From a bacterium (GTDB lineage Bacteria > Patescibacteriota > Minisyncoccia > Moranbacterales > DUUL01), in the NCBI GenBank assembly GCA_030641245.1, contig DAOWHU010000104.1, positions 1-18,362 on the forward strand: 18,362 bases of DNA, written 5' to 3'. The notes under the pieces are model-generated. The model saw nothing but the letters and a program-made list of their open reading frames with translations, was not told where the DNA came from and ran no database searches. Below, piece by piece: positions 1 through 7,318 of the stretch. A program made the translations under genes and the position numbers. How positions within the stretch are numbered: position 1 is the stretch's first letter; the number at the start of each line of letters is the position of its first letter.

Positions 1-814
1 TAGTTCGGCTCATTTTTGCGTCAATCAGAATTGCTTTGCGGTGGAAAGAGAAAAGGTTATTCATTTTGTTTCTAAAAAAGGAATGAATATCGATGGATTA
101 GGGAAACGGATTGTAGAGCAGTTGATGAATGAAGGTTTGATTTCCTCGGTGGCTGATATTTACAGCTTAACTTTGGGAGACTTAGAACCCTTAGAGCGTT
201 TTGCTCAGAAATCGGCGGAGAATTTAATCGAGGCCATTGATAAAAGCAAGCAAACTATTTTTGAGAAATTACTTTTTGGATTAGGGATTCGTCATTTTGG
301 AGAGGAAGGAGGGGCTTTGCTTAAAAAAGAGTTGGAGAATGGTCAGTCTGCGTTAGGTAAAAAATACCAAACAATGGGGTTGAAAATTAGTAGACCGGGT
401 GATTTAATTACTTTTTTTAGTCAAATTTCAGCGGAGGATTTATTTGAAATAAATGGTTTTGGGGAAAGGATTGCCCAGAGTGTGGTGCGTTGGTTTAAGA
501 AAGAAGAAAACCGATCAATTTTGAAAAAGTTAGATGATCGAGGAGTCGAGATGAAACCACTTCAATCAAAGGCATCAATAGAGAGAAAAAAATTAGACGG
601 AAAAATTTTTGTTTTGACGGGATCAATGGCAGAGTTGACAAGAGAGGACGCCAAGGCTTTAATTAAAGAAGAAGGTGGAAAAATTTCTTCTTCAGTTAGC
701 AAGAATACTGATTTTGTGGTGGCAGGAGAAAAGCCTGGTAGTAAATATGAAAAAGCGTTAGAATTAAAAATCAAGATTCTTTCCGAAAAAGACCTAATTA
801 ATTTATTAAAATAG
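1..814 (+). CDS. ligA: NAD-dependent DNA ligase LigA, C-terminal part (5' end outside window)
   Basis: LigA seals nicks in duplex DNA using NAD+ during replication and repair. The gene enters the window already in frame (codons begin at base 2), and about 270 codons are visible. The first residues contain CVNQNC, the second cysteine pair of the ligase zinc finger. They are followed by the HFVSKKGMNIDGLG stretch typical of LigA, then helix-hairpin-helix repeats (for example FGLGIRHFGEE and INGFGERIAQSVVRWF). The C-terminal ~75 residues are a BRCT domain (LDGKIFVLTGSM, EEGGKISSSVSKNTDFVVAGEKPGSK). The adenylation and OB domains would lie upstream. A GTG at 41 is an internal valine, not the start, because the zinc finger lies upstream of it in the same frame. 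The TAG stop is followed directly by the gatC ATG, so the two are probably co-transcribed. Confidence 0.96.
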   Translation, partial: SSAHFCVNQNCFAVEREKVIHFVSKKGMNIDGLGKRIVEQLMNEGLISSVADIYSLTLGDLEPLERFAQKSAENLIEAIDKSKQTIFEKLLFGLGIRHFGEEGGALLKKELENGQSALGKKYQTMGLKISRPGDLITFFSQISAEDLFEINGFGERIAQSVVRWFKKEENRSILKKLDDRGVEMKPLQSKASIERKKLDGKIFVLTGSMAELTREDAKALIKEEGGKISSSVSKNTDFVVAGEKPGSKYEKALELKIKILSEKDLINLLK

Positions 815-1117
815 ATGAGCAAGAAAATCACTCTCAAAGAAGTTCAAAAAACAGCGGAATTGGCCCGGATAAATCTTAGTAAAAAAGAAGAACAGAAATT
901 AACCGAGGAACTCAGTGGCATCCTTGATTTTTTTGATGATATTCAAGAGGCTCAATTTGATGATGTAGAGAAATTTGATCATTATCAATTAAGTAATAAT
1001 CAATTACGAGTTGATGAGGTCTTGAAAAAGCAGGAGGGCTTGGTTGAGGGTATCAAGGGAAATTTTCCAAAAAGCAAAGACGATTATTTAAAGGTAAAAA
1101 CTGTTATAAACAAATGA
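815..1117 (+). CDS. gatC: Asp-tRNA(Asn)/Glu-tRNA(Gln) amidotransferase subunit C
   Basis: GatC is the small scaffold subunit of the GatCAB amidotransferase, which converts misacylated Glu-tRNA(Gln) and/or Asp-tRNA(Asn) to the correct amidated forms. The 100-residue product has the usual family length and pattern: an N-terminal VQKTAELARINLS helix, an EELSGILDFFDDIQEA helix, and the LRVDEV segment near the C-terminus (family form LReDeV). The ATG abuts the ligA stop with no gap. The TGA stop overlaps the gatA start as ATGA, which suggests translational coupling. No Shine-Dalgarno motif precedes the start. The TGA stop also shows that UGA is not recoded here. Confidence 0.94.
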   Translation: MSKKITLKEVQKTAELARINLSKKEEQKLTEELSGILDFFDDIQEAQFDDVEKFDHYQLSNNQLRVDEVLKKQEGLVEGIKGNFPKSKDDYLKVKTVINK

Positions 1118-2529
1118 TAAAAGAACTACACCAGAAATTAGTTAGCAAGGAAATTACTTCGGAAGAGTTAACTAAGCAATATTTAAAGAGAATCAAAGAG
1201 CGAAACTCGGAGCTCAACAGTTTTTTGAGCGTGGATGAAAAAGGAGCTTTAGCTAAAGCCAGGAAGGTTGATAAAAAAATTGCTGATAAAAAAGAAATTG
1301 GCTTGTTGGAAGGAATCCCCTATGCCGTTAAAGACAATTTTTGCATTAAAGACGGAATTACCACAGCTGGTTCTAAAATTTTAGAAAAATATAAAGCGCC
1401 TTATGATAATTTTGTAGTTGGTCAATTAAAAAAAGCGGGGGCGGTTTTATTAGGAAAAACCAACTTAGATGAATTTGCTATGGGAACCTCCACCGAGAAC
1501 TCAGCTTTCGGAGTTGTTAAAAATCCGATTGATACCGATCGAGTAGCTGGCGGATCTTCGGGTGGCTCAGCTGTAGCAGTGGCGGATGATCAAGCAGTTT
1601 GGTCTTTGGGCTCTGATACCGGTGGATCAATTCGATGTCCGGCTAGTTTTTGTGGAATAGTGGGAATTAAACCAACTTATGGAAGAGTTTCTCGAAGCGG
1701 TTTAATCGCAATGGCTTCTAGCTATGATCAAATTGGTCCGTTTACTAAAAGCGTTGAAGACGCTGCTATTGTTTTAGATGCGATTTGTCAAAAAGATCCT
1801 AGGGATAATACGACTGTTGCTCACAACACTAATTTTTTGAATAACTTGAAACCAGAAATCGAGGGCAAAAAAATTGGAGTGTTAAGAGAATTTTTGGGAG
1901 ATGATGTTGACGAAAAAGTAAAAAAAATAATTGAAGAAAAAATTAAATGGGCCAAGAAAAATGGAGCTGAGGTTGTAGACATTGAAGTTCCAGGAATAAA
2001 ACATTCTTTAGCGGTTTATTACTTGATGGTTTCTTCTGAGGTTAGTTCTAATATGGCTCGATTTGATGGTGTAAAATATGGAACTACGAGCGAATCTAAA
2101 AATATTTTAGATACCTATTTAAATTCTCGAGAAAAAGGTCTAGGAGCGGAAGTTAAGCGGAGAATTATTTTGGGAACTTATGCTTTGTCAGCTGGTTATA
2201 AAGATGCTTATTACAAGAAAGCTCAGCAGGTTCGAGATTTAATCAAACAGAATTTTAGAAAAGTTTTTGAAGAAGTGGATTTGATTTTAACTCCCACTAT
2301 GACTGGTCCAGCTTTTAAGATTGGAGAAAAAAATAGCAATCCGCTAGATTTGTATTTAGTTGACATCTTTACTGTGCCAGTTAATGTGGCGATGCTTCCA
2401 GCTATTTCAATCAAGGCTGGATTTGTGGAAGAGGGTAGTAAAAAATTGCCAATTGGAATGCAGTTAGTAGGTCCTTGGTGGCAGGAGCAATCGATACTGA
2501 ACACCGCCTTGGCTTTTGAAAAAAACTAG
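1114..2529 (+). CDS. gatA: Asp-tRNA(Asn)/Glu-tRNA(Gln) amidotransferase subunit A
   Basis: GatA is the glutaminase subunit of GatCAB. It releases ammonia from glutamine and channels it to GatB. The 471-residue protein has the amidase signature, and the Ser-cisSer-Lys triad can be placed: Lys73 (in AVKDN), Ser148 (in AGGSSGGS) and Ser172 (in DTGGS). The spacings of 75 and 24 residues match those of characterised GatA proteins. Other family blocks are LLGKTNLDEFAMG, GIKPTYGRVSRSG and the C-terminal PIGMQLVGPWW. It overlaps gatC by 4 bp. gatB does not follow, so the third subunit must be encoded elsewhere. The TAG stop lies inside the left arm of a long inverted repeat (2526-2713). Confidence 0.97.
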   Translation: MIKELHQKLVSKEITSEELTKQYLKRIKERNSELNSFLSVDEKGALAKARKVDKKIADKKEIGLLEGIPYAVKDNFCIKDGITTAGSKILEKYKAPYDNFVVGQLKKAGAVLLGKTNLDEFAMGTSTENSAFGVVKNPIDTDRVAGGSSGGSAVAVADDQAVWSLGSDTGGSIRCPASFCGIVGIKPTYGRVSRSGLIAMASSYDQIGPFTKSVEDAAIVLDAICQKDPRDNTTVAHNTNFLNNLKPEIEGKKIGVLREFLGDDVDEKVKKIIEEKIKWAKKNGAEVVDIEVPGIKHSLAVYYLMVSSEVSSNMARFDGVKYGTTSESKNILDTYLNSREKGLGAEVKRRIILGTYALSAGYKDAYYKKAQQVRDLIKQNFRKVFEEVDLILTPTMTGPAFKIGEKNSNPLDLYLVDIFTVPVNVAMLPAISIKAGFVEEGSKKLPIGMQLVGPWWQEQSILNTALAFEKN

Positions 2530-2713
2530 AACTTTTTTGTTTGGCAAATTTCTTTGCCTGCCTCGCCGAAGTTTTAACGGAGGCGGGTCGAATCTTCCGC
2601 TTTTCGCTCACCGCACTGAATTAGTGCGCCTCACTCATTGCTCAGATTCTCCTCGCCCGTCTCGCCAAAGGCGAAGCCGAGGTGGAAACTTTACTCAAAC
2701 AAAAAAGTTCTAG
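2526..2713. repeat. Stop-anchored palindromic element E1 (gatA 3' end)
   Basis: Perfect 18-bp inverted arms lie at 2526-2543 and 2696-2713; the left arm contains the gatA TAG. Bases 2539-2589 match 3197-3247 (element E2) at 50 of 51 positions. The interior holds small GC-rich hairpins: 2557-2564 with 2580-2587 (8 bp, one G-T wobble), 2612-2617 with 2623-2628 (CGCACT/AGTGCG), and one around the CGCC-AAA-GGCG centred near 2668. The whole unit could fold as a branched RNA or a cruciform. It contains no convincing coding potential. Confidence 0.88.
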
Positions 2714-2744
2714 CGGTGCTCAGTATTTATTTGGCAAATCATTC

Positions 2745-2773
2745 TTGAACGTTTTGTCTTAATGTAGTAATAT
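2745..2773 (+). promoter_or_regulatory. Predicted sigma70 promoter for the YraN-like gene
   Basis: TTGAAC (2745-2750), a 17-base spacer and TAATAT (2768-2773) match the -35/-10 consensus well. Transcription would start near 2780. The leader contains an AGGGGTGAG-like purine run at about 2781-2789, roughly 26 bases before the chosen TTG start, which is too far for a normal ribosome binding site. Confidence 0.6.
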
Positions 2774-2815
2774 CTTTTAAAGGGGTGAGATATTTTTTAC
2801 TTTTAAAATTTTAAT

Positions 2816-3187
2816 TTGCAAGGTCTTGGAGGAAAAGGGGAGCTTTTGGCGGCTAACTATTTAGTAGCGAATGGTTATAAAATCATTGAAAAAAATTATT
2901 ATAATCGTAAAGGTTATCGTTTAGGAGAGATAGATTTAATTGCTGAGGACCCCGAGGGAAAGACTGTGTTTTTTGAAGTAAAGACTAGATCAACTAAGGG
3001 TTGGGATGTTGTTCCGGAAGCCAGTGTTAATAAGTCAAAGCTAGAAAAAATATTTAAAATAGCCCAGTATTTTTTAGCGGAGCGGAAATTAATGGAAATA
3101 GAATGGAGGGTTGATTTCATTGGAGTGATTTTTAATTTAAAAACTCGTAGAGTCTCAATAAGACATATAAAATATTTACATCTCTAG
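2816..3187 (+). CDS. YraN/UPF0102 family endonuclease-like protein
   Basis: The 123-residue product matches the UPF0102 (YraN) family, which has a restriction-endonuclease-like PD-(D/E)xK fold. Its in vivo role is not well defined, but it is often linked to DNA processing. Visible hallmarks are GKGELLAANYLVANGYKIIEKNY at the N-terminus, GEIDLI with Asp40, and FFEVKTRS with Glu54 and Lys56, which together form the likely metal-binding/catalytic set. The start is TTG: an in-frame TAA at 2804-2806 leaves no upstream ATG, and the family's N-terminal GxxGE motif begins just after this codon. It has its own likely promoter. Its TAG stop is the first codon of palindromic element E2. Confidence 0.88.
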   Translation: MQGLGGKGELLAANYLVANGYKIIEKNYYNRKGYRLGEIDLIAEDPEGKTVFFEVKTRSTKGWDVVPEASVNKSKLEKIFKIAQYFLAERKLMEIEWRVDFIGVIFNLKTRRVSIRHIKYLHL

Positions 3188-3275
3188 GAATTGTGCGTTT
3201 GGTAAATTTCTTTGCCTGCCTCGCCGAAGTTTTAACGGAGGCGGGTCAAAACTGCACTCAAACTCACAACTCCTA
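3185..3275. repeat. Stop-anchored palindromic element E2 (yraN 3' end)
   Basis: Arms at 3185-3201 and 3259-3275 pair at 15 of 17 positions, and the left arm begins exactly at the TAG stop. The interior 3197-3247 is a near-identical copy (50/51) of the E1 core. It carries the CCTGCCTC/GAGGCGGG hairpin and ends in an AAACTGCACTCAAAC motif (3249-3263). Outside the core the arm sequence differs from E1, yet the arms still pair. Confidence 0.87.
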
Positions 3276-3300
3276 ATTTGATGAATAACTTTCTAAAAAT

Positions 3301-3918
3301 ATGAAAAGCGAATTAGATTTCTTGTTTGGGTCTAGAATCAGGTGGAGATTGATTAAGTTTTTTATGTTGAATGAAAAAGTTGCTTTGAATATCAATGAGA
3401 TTTTAGGGAGAAATAAATTAGGGACAAAAAACACCAAAGAAGAAGCTAAAAAAATTCTTAGTCAATTGGTTAATGCTAAATTTATTTATCCTCGAACTAT
3501 CAGAGGGCAAAAGGCCTATTTTGTTAATACCAAGTATTCTTTTTACGATGAATTGAAATGGTTGGTGGTTAAATCCAATATCTATCCTCAGTGTGAACAG
3601 CTTAATCGAGTTAAAAATTTAGGAGACGTTAAGCTTGGTTTAGTTTCGGGAATATTTATTAACAACAAAAAATCCAAAACTGATTTATTGTTGGTAGTTG
3701 ATAGTCTTTCTCGAGCTAAGTTTAAACATTTAATTGAAGATTTAGAGGCTGAAATGGGTCAGGAAATAAATTATTCTCTAATGAATTTAGAGGAATTTCG
3801 TTATCGAATCAAGATGTTTGATAAATTTATTTTAGAGATTCTAGAGCAACCGCATGAAATCATAATGAACGAAGTTGATGGAATTATTAAGGAAATTAAA
3901 AGAAGTCGGAAAAGATAG
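3301..3918 (+). CDS. Winged-helix protein with degenerate nucleotidyltransferase-like domain
   Basis: Residues 1-75 read as a winged-helix DNA-binding domain (LDFLFGSRIRWRLIKFFML, then AKKILSQLVNAKFIYPR and a wing-like KAYFVN). The second half resembles the nucleotidyltransferase (MNT/Pol-beta) fold in a weakened form. The GS motif is reversed (Ser116-Gly117), and only one acidic block (TDLLLVVD, Asp128 and Asp134) stands where active enzymes have DxD. It ends in LIEDLEAEMGQEINYSLMNLEEFRYR, which is typical of this architecture. I infer a transcription regulator whose NTase part is probably not catalytic. Proteins like this are, from general knowledge, common in Patescibacteria. It sits 21 bp before a small membrane protein that may be its partner. 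No Shine-Dalgarno motif. Confidence 0.65.
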   Translation: MKSELDFLFGSRIRWRLIKFFMLNEKVALNINEILGRNKLGTKNTKEEAKKILSQLVNAKFIYPRTIRGQKAYFVNTKYSFYDELKWLVVKSNIYPQCEQLNRVKNLGDVKLGLVSGIFINNKKSKTDLLLVVDSLSRAKFKHLIEDLEAEMGQEINYSLMNLEEFRYRIKMFDKFILEILEQPHEIIMNEVDGIIKEIKRSRKR

Positions 3919-3939
3919 GGAAGTCGTCCTTAAAAAAAT

Positions 3940-4380
3940 ATGAAAAAATACAAAATATGTTTTCAACGTTTTTATCAAAATAAATACTTGATGGCCATTT
4001 CGCTGGGTGGTCTTTTATTAAATTTAACGGCCTGGGTTGTTTTTTGGCTGGGACTTGATTTCGATAAAACGGCTTTAATTTTACATTACAATTCTTTTTT
4101 TGGAATTGACAAAATCGCGATTAATTCAGAAGAGCGGAGACTGGTAGATATTTTTTTTGTGCCTCTGAGTGGCCTGTTGATAATGGTAGTTAACTATTCT
4201 TTGGGGGTCTTTTTGATTTTTTCTAACTGGAAGAACTTCAGTGAAGATGATTCTCAAAAAATTGATTTTAAGAAAATATCAACGGCGGTATTGGGGGGGT
4301 ATTTTATTTTTTTGGCGGGAATGATTTTTCAAATAGTTGTGCTCATTTATTCTGTTGCAATTGTTTTGGTAAATAGATAA
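3940..4380 (+). CDS. Three-TM membrane protein, function unknown
   Basis: The 146-residue product has three clear hydrophobic helices at about 16-39, 69-95 and 113-143. Short polar loops separate them, and an acidic/lysine-rich segment (SEDDSQKIDFKK) lies before the last helix. I do not recognise a named family. It follows the winged-helix/NTase-like gene by 21 bp and is probably co-transcribed with it. The last 12 codons have a diverged copy downstream, ending at 4474 (see the repeat entry), so the 3' end of this gene has apparently been duplicated. Confidence 0.72.
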   Translation: MKKYKICFQRFYQNKYLMAISLGGLLLNLTAWVVFWLGLDFDKTALILHYNSFFGIDKIAINSEERRLVDIFFVPLSGLLIMVVNYSLGVFLIFSNWKNFSEDDSQKIDFKKISTAVLGGYFIFLAGMIFQIVVLIYSVAIVLVNR

Positions 4381-4474
4381 TGGTGAGACTGGTCAATCCG
4401 GCGCACTTTTTTGCTACTCGTCTAGTATTTCACTCATAGTTTATTCTATTGCAATTATTCCAGTAAACAGGTAA
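4346..4474 (+). repeat. Diverged direct duplication of a gene 3' end around a palindrome-like insert
   Basis: Bases 4346-4380 (end of the three-TM gene) and 4440-4474 match at 28 of 35 positions. All seven differences are transitions. Translated in the matching phase, the copies give LIYSVAIVLVNR-stop and IVYSIAIIPVNR-stop. The copies are offset by 94 bp, so the second is not in frame with the gene. The intervening ~55 bases contain GGCGCACTTTTTTG, similar to the left interior motif of elements E3 and E4. They also contain weakly complementary ends (GTGAGA near 4384, TTTCAC near 4428). Confidence 0.6.
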
Positions 4475-4523
4475 GTTTTAAGGCTTGTGTGTTTAATATG
4501 TTTTTATTAACTTATGAATATTT

Positions 4524-6245
4524 ATGTTTAGCAAGAATGGAGGAAGAAAAAACTGGACTTATCCAGATCCTAGGACAAAAGATCCTAAAGAACGGCGATG
4601 GCAAAGATTTTTTGAAATATTGCCAGGATTTTTGACTTGGACTACTTTACTTGGAATGTTTTTTTTCTCATTTTTTCTTCCGATTTGGGTGGCTTTGTTC
4701 ATAATCTTGTATGATATCTATTGGTTGCATCGAACTGTCTATATCGCTACTTACTCCATTTTGGCTTATAAGAAAATGAAACGTTGGAATAAAGTTGATT
4801 GGCTTTATCGAATTCAAAATGTTGGTAGGGGAGATAAACTTCGGCAAGAAATTAAAAAAGAATTAGCTGACTTGAAAATTGAATTAGGAGAGCATTTTTT
4901 TAAGAGGAGCAAAAGAAAAGAAATCAAAAGAAATATTCAGGAGAGAGAAGAGTTTTTAAAACGACTGAGAATAGATTATAGAAATAGGAAAAAGTTTTTG
5001 AACTGGAAAAGTGTTTATCATGTGATAATGCTTCCGACTGTTGGAGAGTCAGCTCGGATCGTTGAACCGGCTGTTAAGTCTATTGAGGAATCTATTTATC
5101 CAAACGATAAAATCATAATTTTGCTAGCGTTAGAAGAGCGAGAAAATCAGGAAAGTCGAGATCGAAAAGTTAAAATTTTGAAAGATAAATTTGGCAATAA
5201 GTTTTTTGATTTTATTGTTACCGTCCATAAGGTTAAAGCAGGCGAGATGAAATGCAAGGCTTCCAATACTACTTACGCGGCCAAAAAACTTAAAAAATAT
5301 TTAGAAAGAAAAAACATTCCACTCGAGAATGTAGTTTTGTCTAATTTTGATTGTGATACTCAAGTTCATCCTCAATTTTTGGCGGCGTTAACTTATGAAT
5401 ATATCGTTAGTCCCAATCGACTTCAACAAGCCTATCAACCTTTGCCGATGTATCACAATAATTTATGGGATACTATTGCGCCAGTTAGAATCATTGTTAC
5501 GGGTTCTTCTTTTTGGCATATGGTGGAATCAATGCGGCCAGAACATATGGTAACGTTTTCTTCTCACAGCGAGCCTTTCAAAACCATTGTCGATGTTGAT
5601 TATTGGCCGGTTAATGTTATTTCTGAAGACTCCGTGATTTATTGGAAGGCTTATGACTATTTTTCAGGCAATTATAGAGTACGGCCGATTTATCTTCCGG
5701 TTTCTTTGGACGCGGTTTTGAGTAGTAGCTATATGAAAACTATTGCCAATCAGTATAGGCAAAAAAGAAGGTGGGCTTATGGAATCGAGAATTTAGCAAT
5801 GTTGGCACGAGCTTTCAAGAATAATAAGAAAATTCCTTTTTTAAAGAAAATCAAGTATCTTTGGACGATGCTAGAGGGTCATCATAGTTGGGCCACTTCG
5901 CCATTTATTTTGGCTCTCTTGGGGTGGTTACCTCTGATTTTTGGAGGGGATGCTTTCAATGAATCAGTTTTAGCTCACAATTTGCCCTATATTACCAGAT
6001 TTTTAATGACCTTAGCTTTGGTCGGTTTGGTGATCTCAATGTTTTTAAGTTTCTTGATTATGCCGGCTCGGCCTAAGAAATATTCCAGAAAGAAATATTT
6101 GGCGATGTTTTTTCAATGGGTTATTGCTCCGTTTATTGCCCCGATTTTAGGAGCCTCTCCGGCTGTTGATGCTCAAACTAGGTTGATGTTTGGGAAGTAT
6201 TTTGGGTCTTTTTGGGTTACGCCCAAGGAAACCAAGGATGAGTAA
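4524..6245 (+). CDS. Membrane-bound family 2 glycosyltransferase (cellulose-synthase-like fold)
   Basis: The 573-residue protein has two N-terminal TM helices (about 32-68) and a charged linker (100-160). A GT2 catalytic domain follows, with PTVGESARIV (171-180), a DxD motif DCD (276-278), a catalytic-base Glu-Asp pair (SEDS, 368-369) and a QxxRW motif (413-417, QKRRW). Three further TM segments lie near 456-475, 489-513 and 525-545. DxD, ED and QxxRW together are the hallmarks of inverting, membrane-embedded GT2 enzymes that build surface polysaccharides or glycolipids. The substrate cannot be read from the sequence. The N-terminal ~160 residues before the catalytic core are less typical. 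The ATG start has no ribosome binding site. Neighbouring membrane proteins suggest an envelope function. Confidence 0.85.
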   Translation: MFSKNGGRKNWTYPDPRTKDPKERRWQRFFEILPGFLTWTTLLGMFFFSFFLPIWVALFIILYDIYWLHRTVYIATYSILAYKKMKRWNKVDWLYRIQNVGRGDKLRQEIKKELADLKIELGEHFFKRSKRKEIKRNIQEREEFLKRLRIDYRNRKKFLNWKSVYHVIMLPTVGESARIVEPAVKSIEESIYPNDKIIILLALEERENQESRDRKVKILKDKFGNKFFDFIVTVHKVKAGEMKCKASNTTYAAKKLKKYLERKNIPLENVVLSNFDCDTQVHPQFLAALTYEYIVSPNRLQQAYQPLPMYHNNLWDTIAPVRIIVTGSSFWHMVESMRPEHMVTFSSHSEPFKTIVDVDYWPVNVISEDSVIYWKAYDYFSGNYRVRPIYLPVSLDAVLSSSYMKTIANQYRQKRRWAYGIENLAMLARAFKNNKKIPFLKKIKYLWTMLEGHHSWATSPFILALLGWLPLIFGGDAFNESVLAHNLPYITRFLMTLALVGLVISMFLSFLIMPARPKKYSRKKYLAMFFQWVIAPFIAPILGASPAVDAQTRLMFGKYFGSFWVTPKETKDE

Positions 6246-6251
6246 CTTTGC

Positions 6252-6280
6252 TTGAAAAGAGTTCTGAAATAAATTAAAAT
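6252..6280 (+). promoter_or_regulatory. Predicted sigma70 promoter for the two-TM gene
   Basis: TTGAAA (6252-6257), a 17-base spacer and TAAAAT (6275-6280) fit the consensus. The box starts 7 bases after the glycosyltransferase stop and would give a leader of about 45 bases, rich in A and T. Confidence 0.5.
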
Positions 6281-6329
6281 AAAGATAGTAAACTTTTGCA
6301 ACAAAAATAAATAAATTTAATTTTTACAG

Positions 6330-6536
6330 ATGATTAATATTTTCCTAATATTTTATTGGATTCTGATTGTTCTAGCGATGATAGTTGCTGGAATGATTGT
6401 TTATCATATTTGGACTTATTATCTGAATAAAGCCTTAGCTATTTTAACGATGGGTTTATTCTCGGTTACGATGATTCTTTTAATTTTAATTAATCTAGCG
6501 ATTGCTTCAAAAATTAATTGGAGCACCATTTTTTAA
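6330..6536 (+). CDS. Small two-TM membrane protein, function unknown
   Basis: The 68-residue product consists almost entirely of two hydrophobic helices (about 3-27 and 35-60) joined by a short loop containing HIWTYYLNKA. No named family was recognised. It lies between a membrane glycosyltransferase and a PH-domain membrane protein and has its own plausible promoter. No Shine-Dalgarno motif precedes the ATG. The TAA stop starts the left arm of a long palindrome (6534-6700). Codon use and base composition look like the neighbours, which supports a real gene. Confidence 0.65.
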   Translation: MINIFLIFYWILIVLAMIVAGMIVYHIWTYYLNKALAILTMGLFSVTMILLILINLAIASKINWSTIF

Positions 6537-6700
6537 GGGACTGCTCCCAAGCCCGCTTTTTGAACTAAATTTATAAATTTTGAGCGAAATGCAGTTAATA
6601 AAAGTTAGTAAGCATGGTTTATTTGTGAACTTTACGAAACAAGTTATAGCTAAAATTTATAAATTTAGACAAAAATTGGGGTTTAGAAACAGTCTCTTTA
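6534..6700. repeat. Stop-anchored long palindrome E5 (170 bp, no shared core)
   Basis: The arms run from 6534-6583 to 6652-6700. The innermost 17 bp (6567-6583 with 6652-6668) are perfectly complementary. The outermost ends, TAAGGGACTG against CAGTCTCTTTA, pair with one gap and one mismatch. The stretch between is partly complementary with several C-A or G-T positions. The loop 6584-6651 is AT-rich and has no recognised feature. The left arm begins at the TAA of the two-TM gene, and the right arm ends 17 bases before the next GTG start. Confidence 0.8.
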
Positions 6701-6717
6701 ATAGTTAAAAATCTTTT

Positions 6718-7317
6718 GTGTTATTAGAAGGTCAAGAAGACTATCAACATCGATATGATAATATAAGTTTCAAAGGCAAAAAGCCGGATGAAAATGTGAT
6801 CTTACTTTTGAGACGGCATTGGCTGGTTTTCGTTTTTCGTTTTTTGCCGTTTTTTTTAGCCTTAATAGCCTTAATAGCCTTTCATGTTTTCGGAGTAAGA
6901 ATCCTCAGTTTTGTAGGATTGAATTTTGATATGAACTGGTTTTATCTAGTTGAATCTTTTATAGCAATTTTTTTCTGGTTACCTTTGTTTATCACTTGGG
7001 TCAATTTCTACTTAGATGTTTGGATTGTGACCAATACTAGAATAGTCAATATTGAACAAAAGGCTTTATTTAGTCGACATGTCAGTGAGCTAAAACACAA
7101 TAAAATTCAAGATGTAACTTCCGAAGTTCAAGGAGTGATTCCGACTTTATTTAGTTATGGGGATGTCTTTATTCAAACTGCCGGGAGCAAACAGCGTTTT
7201 GTTTTTAAACAAATTTCAAATCCGGTTAATACCAGAAATATTATTATGCAGCTTCAGAAGAAGGCGGTATTGGAAGAAAAGAGAGAAGAAGGGGAGATTA
7301 TGAGGGGGAAAGCCTGA
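6718..7317 (+). CDS. PH-domain (bPH2-like) membrane protein
   Basis: The 199-residue protein has a short soluble N-terminus, two TM helices (about 35-60 and 74-95) and a bacterial pleckstrin-homology-like domain of the YdbS/bPH2 type (97-180). The domain is recognised from NFYLDVWIVTNTRIVNIEQ, SELKHNKIQDVTSEVQG and YGDVFIQTAGSKQRFVFKQI. Such proteins are membrane-anchored and their exact role is generally unknown. The C-terminus is a charged tail (KREEGEIMRGKA). The GTG start is chosen because it is the first usable codon; LLEGQEDYQ then follows. No Shine-Dalgarno motif. The TGA stop lies 2 bases before another palindrome. It probably belongs with the preceding envelope genes. Confidence 0.8.
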   Translation: MLLEGQEDYQHRYDNISFKGKKPDENVILLLRRHWLVFVFRFLPFFLALIALIAFHVFGVRILSFVGLNFDMNWFYLVESFIAIFFWLPLFITWVNFYLDVWIVTNTRIVNIEQKALFSRHVSELKHNKIQDVTSEVQGVIPTLFSYGDVFIQTAGSKQRFVFKQISNPVNTRNIIMQLQKKAVLEEKREEGEIMRGKA

Positions 7318-7318
7318 A

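Noticed and set aside
41..43. GTG as the start of ligA
   Set aside because: The zinc-finger CVNQNC lies upstream in the same open frame, so this is an internal codon of a gene cut by the window edge.
2516..2713. Open frame of 65 codons on + (and a - strand frame over 2411-2611)
   Set aside because: Both lie over the end of gatA and palindrome E1. The composition is that of the GC-rich repeat, with no protein family resemblance.
1114..7317. UGA recoded to glycine (genetic code 25)
   Set aside because: TGA ends gatC and the PH-domain gene at the expected family lengths, and no in-frame TGA is found inside a gene.
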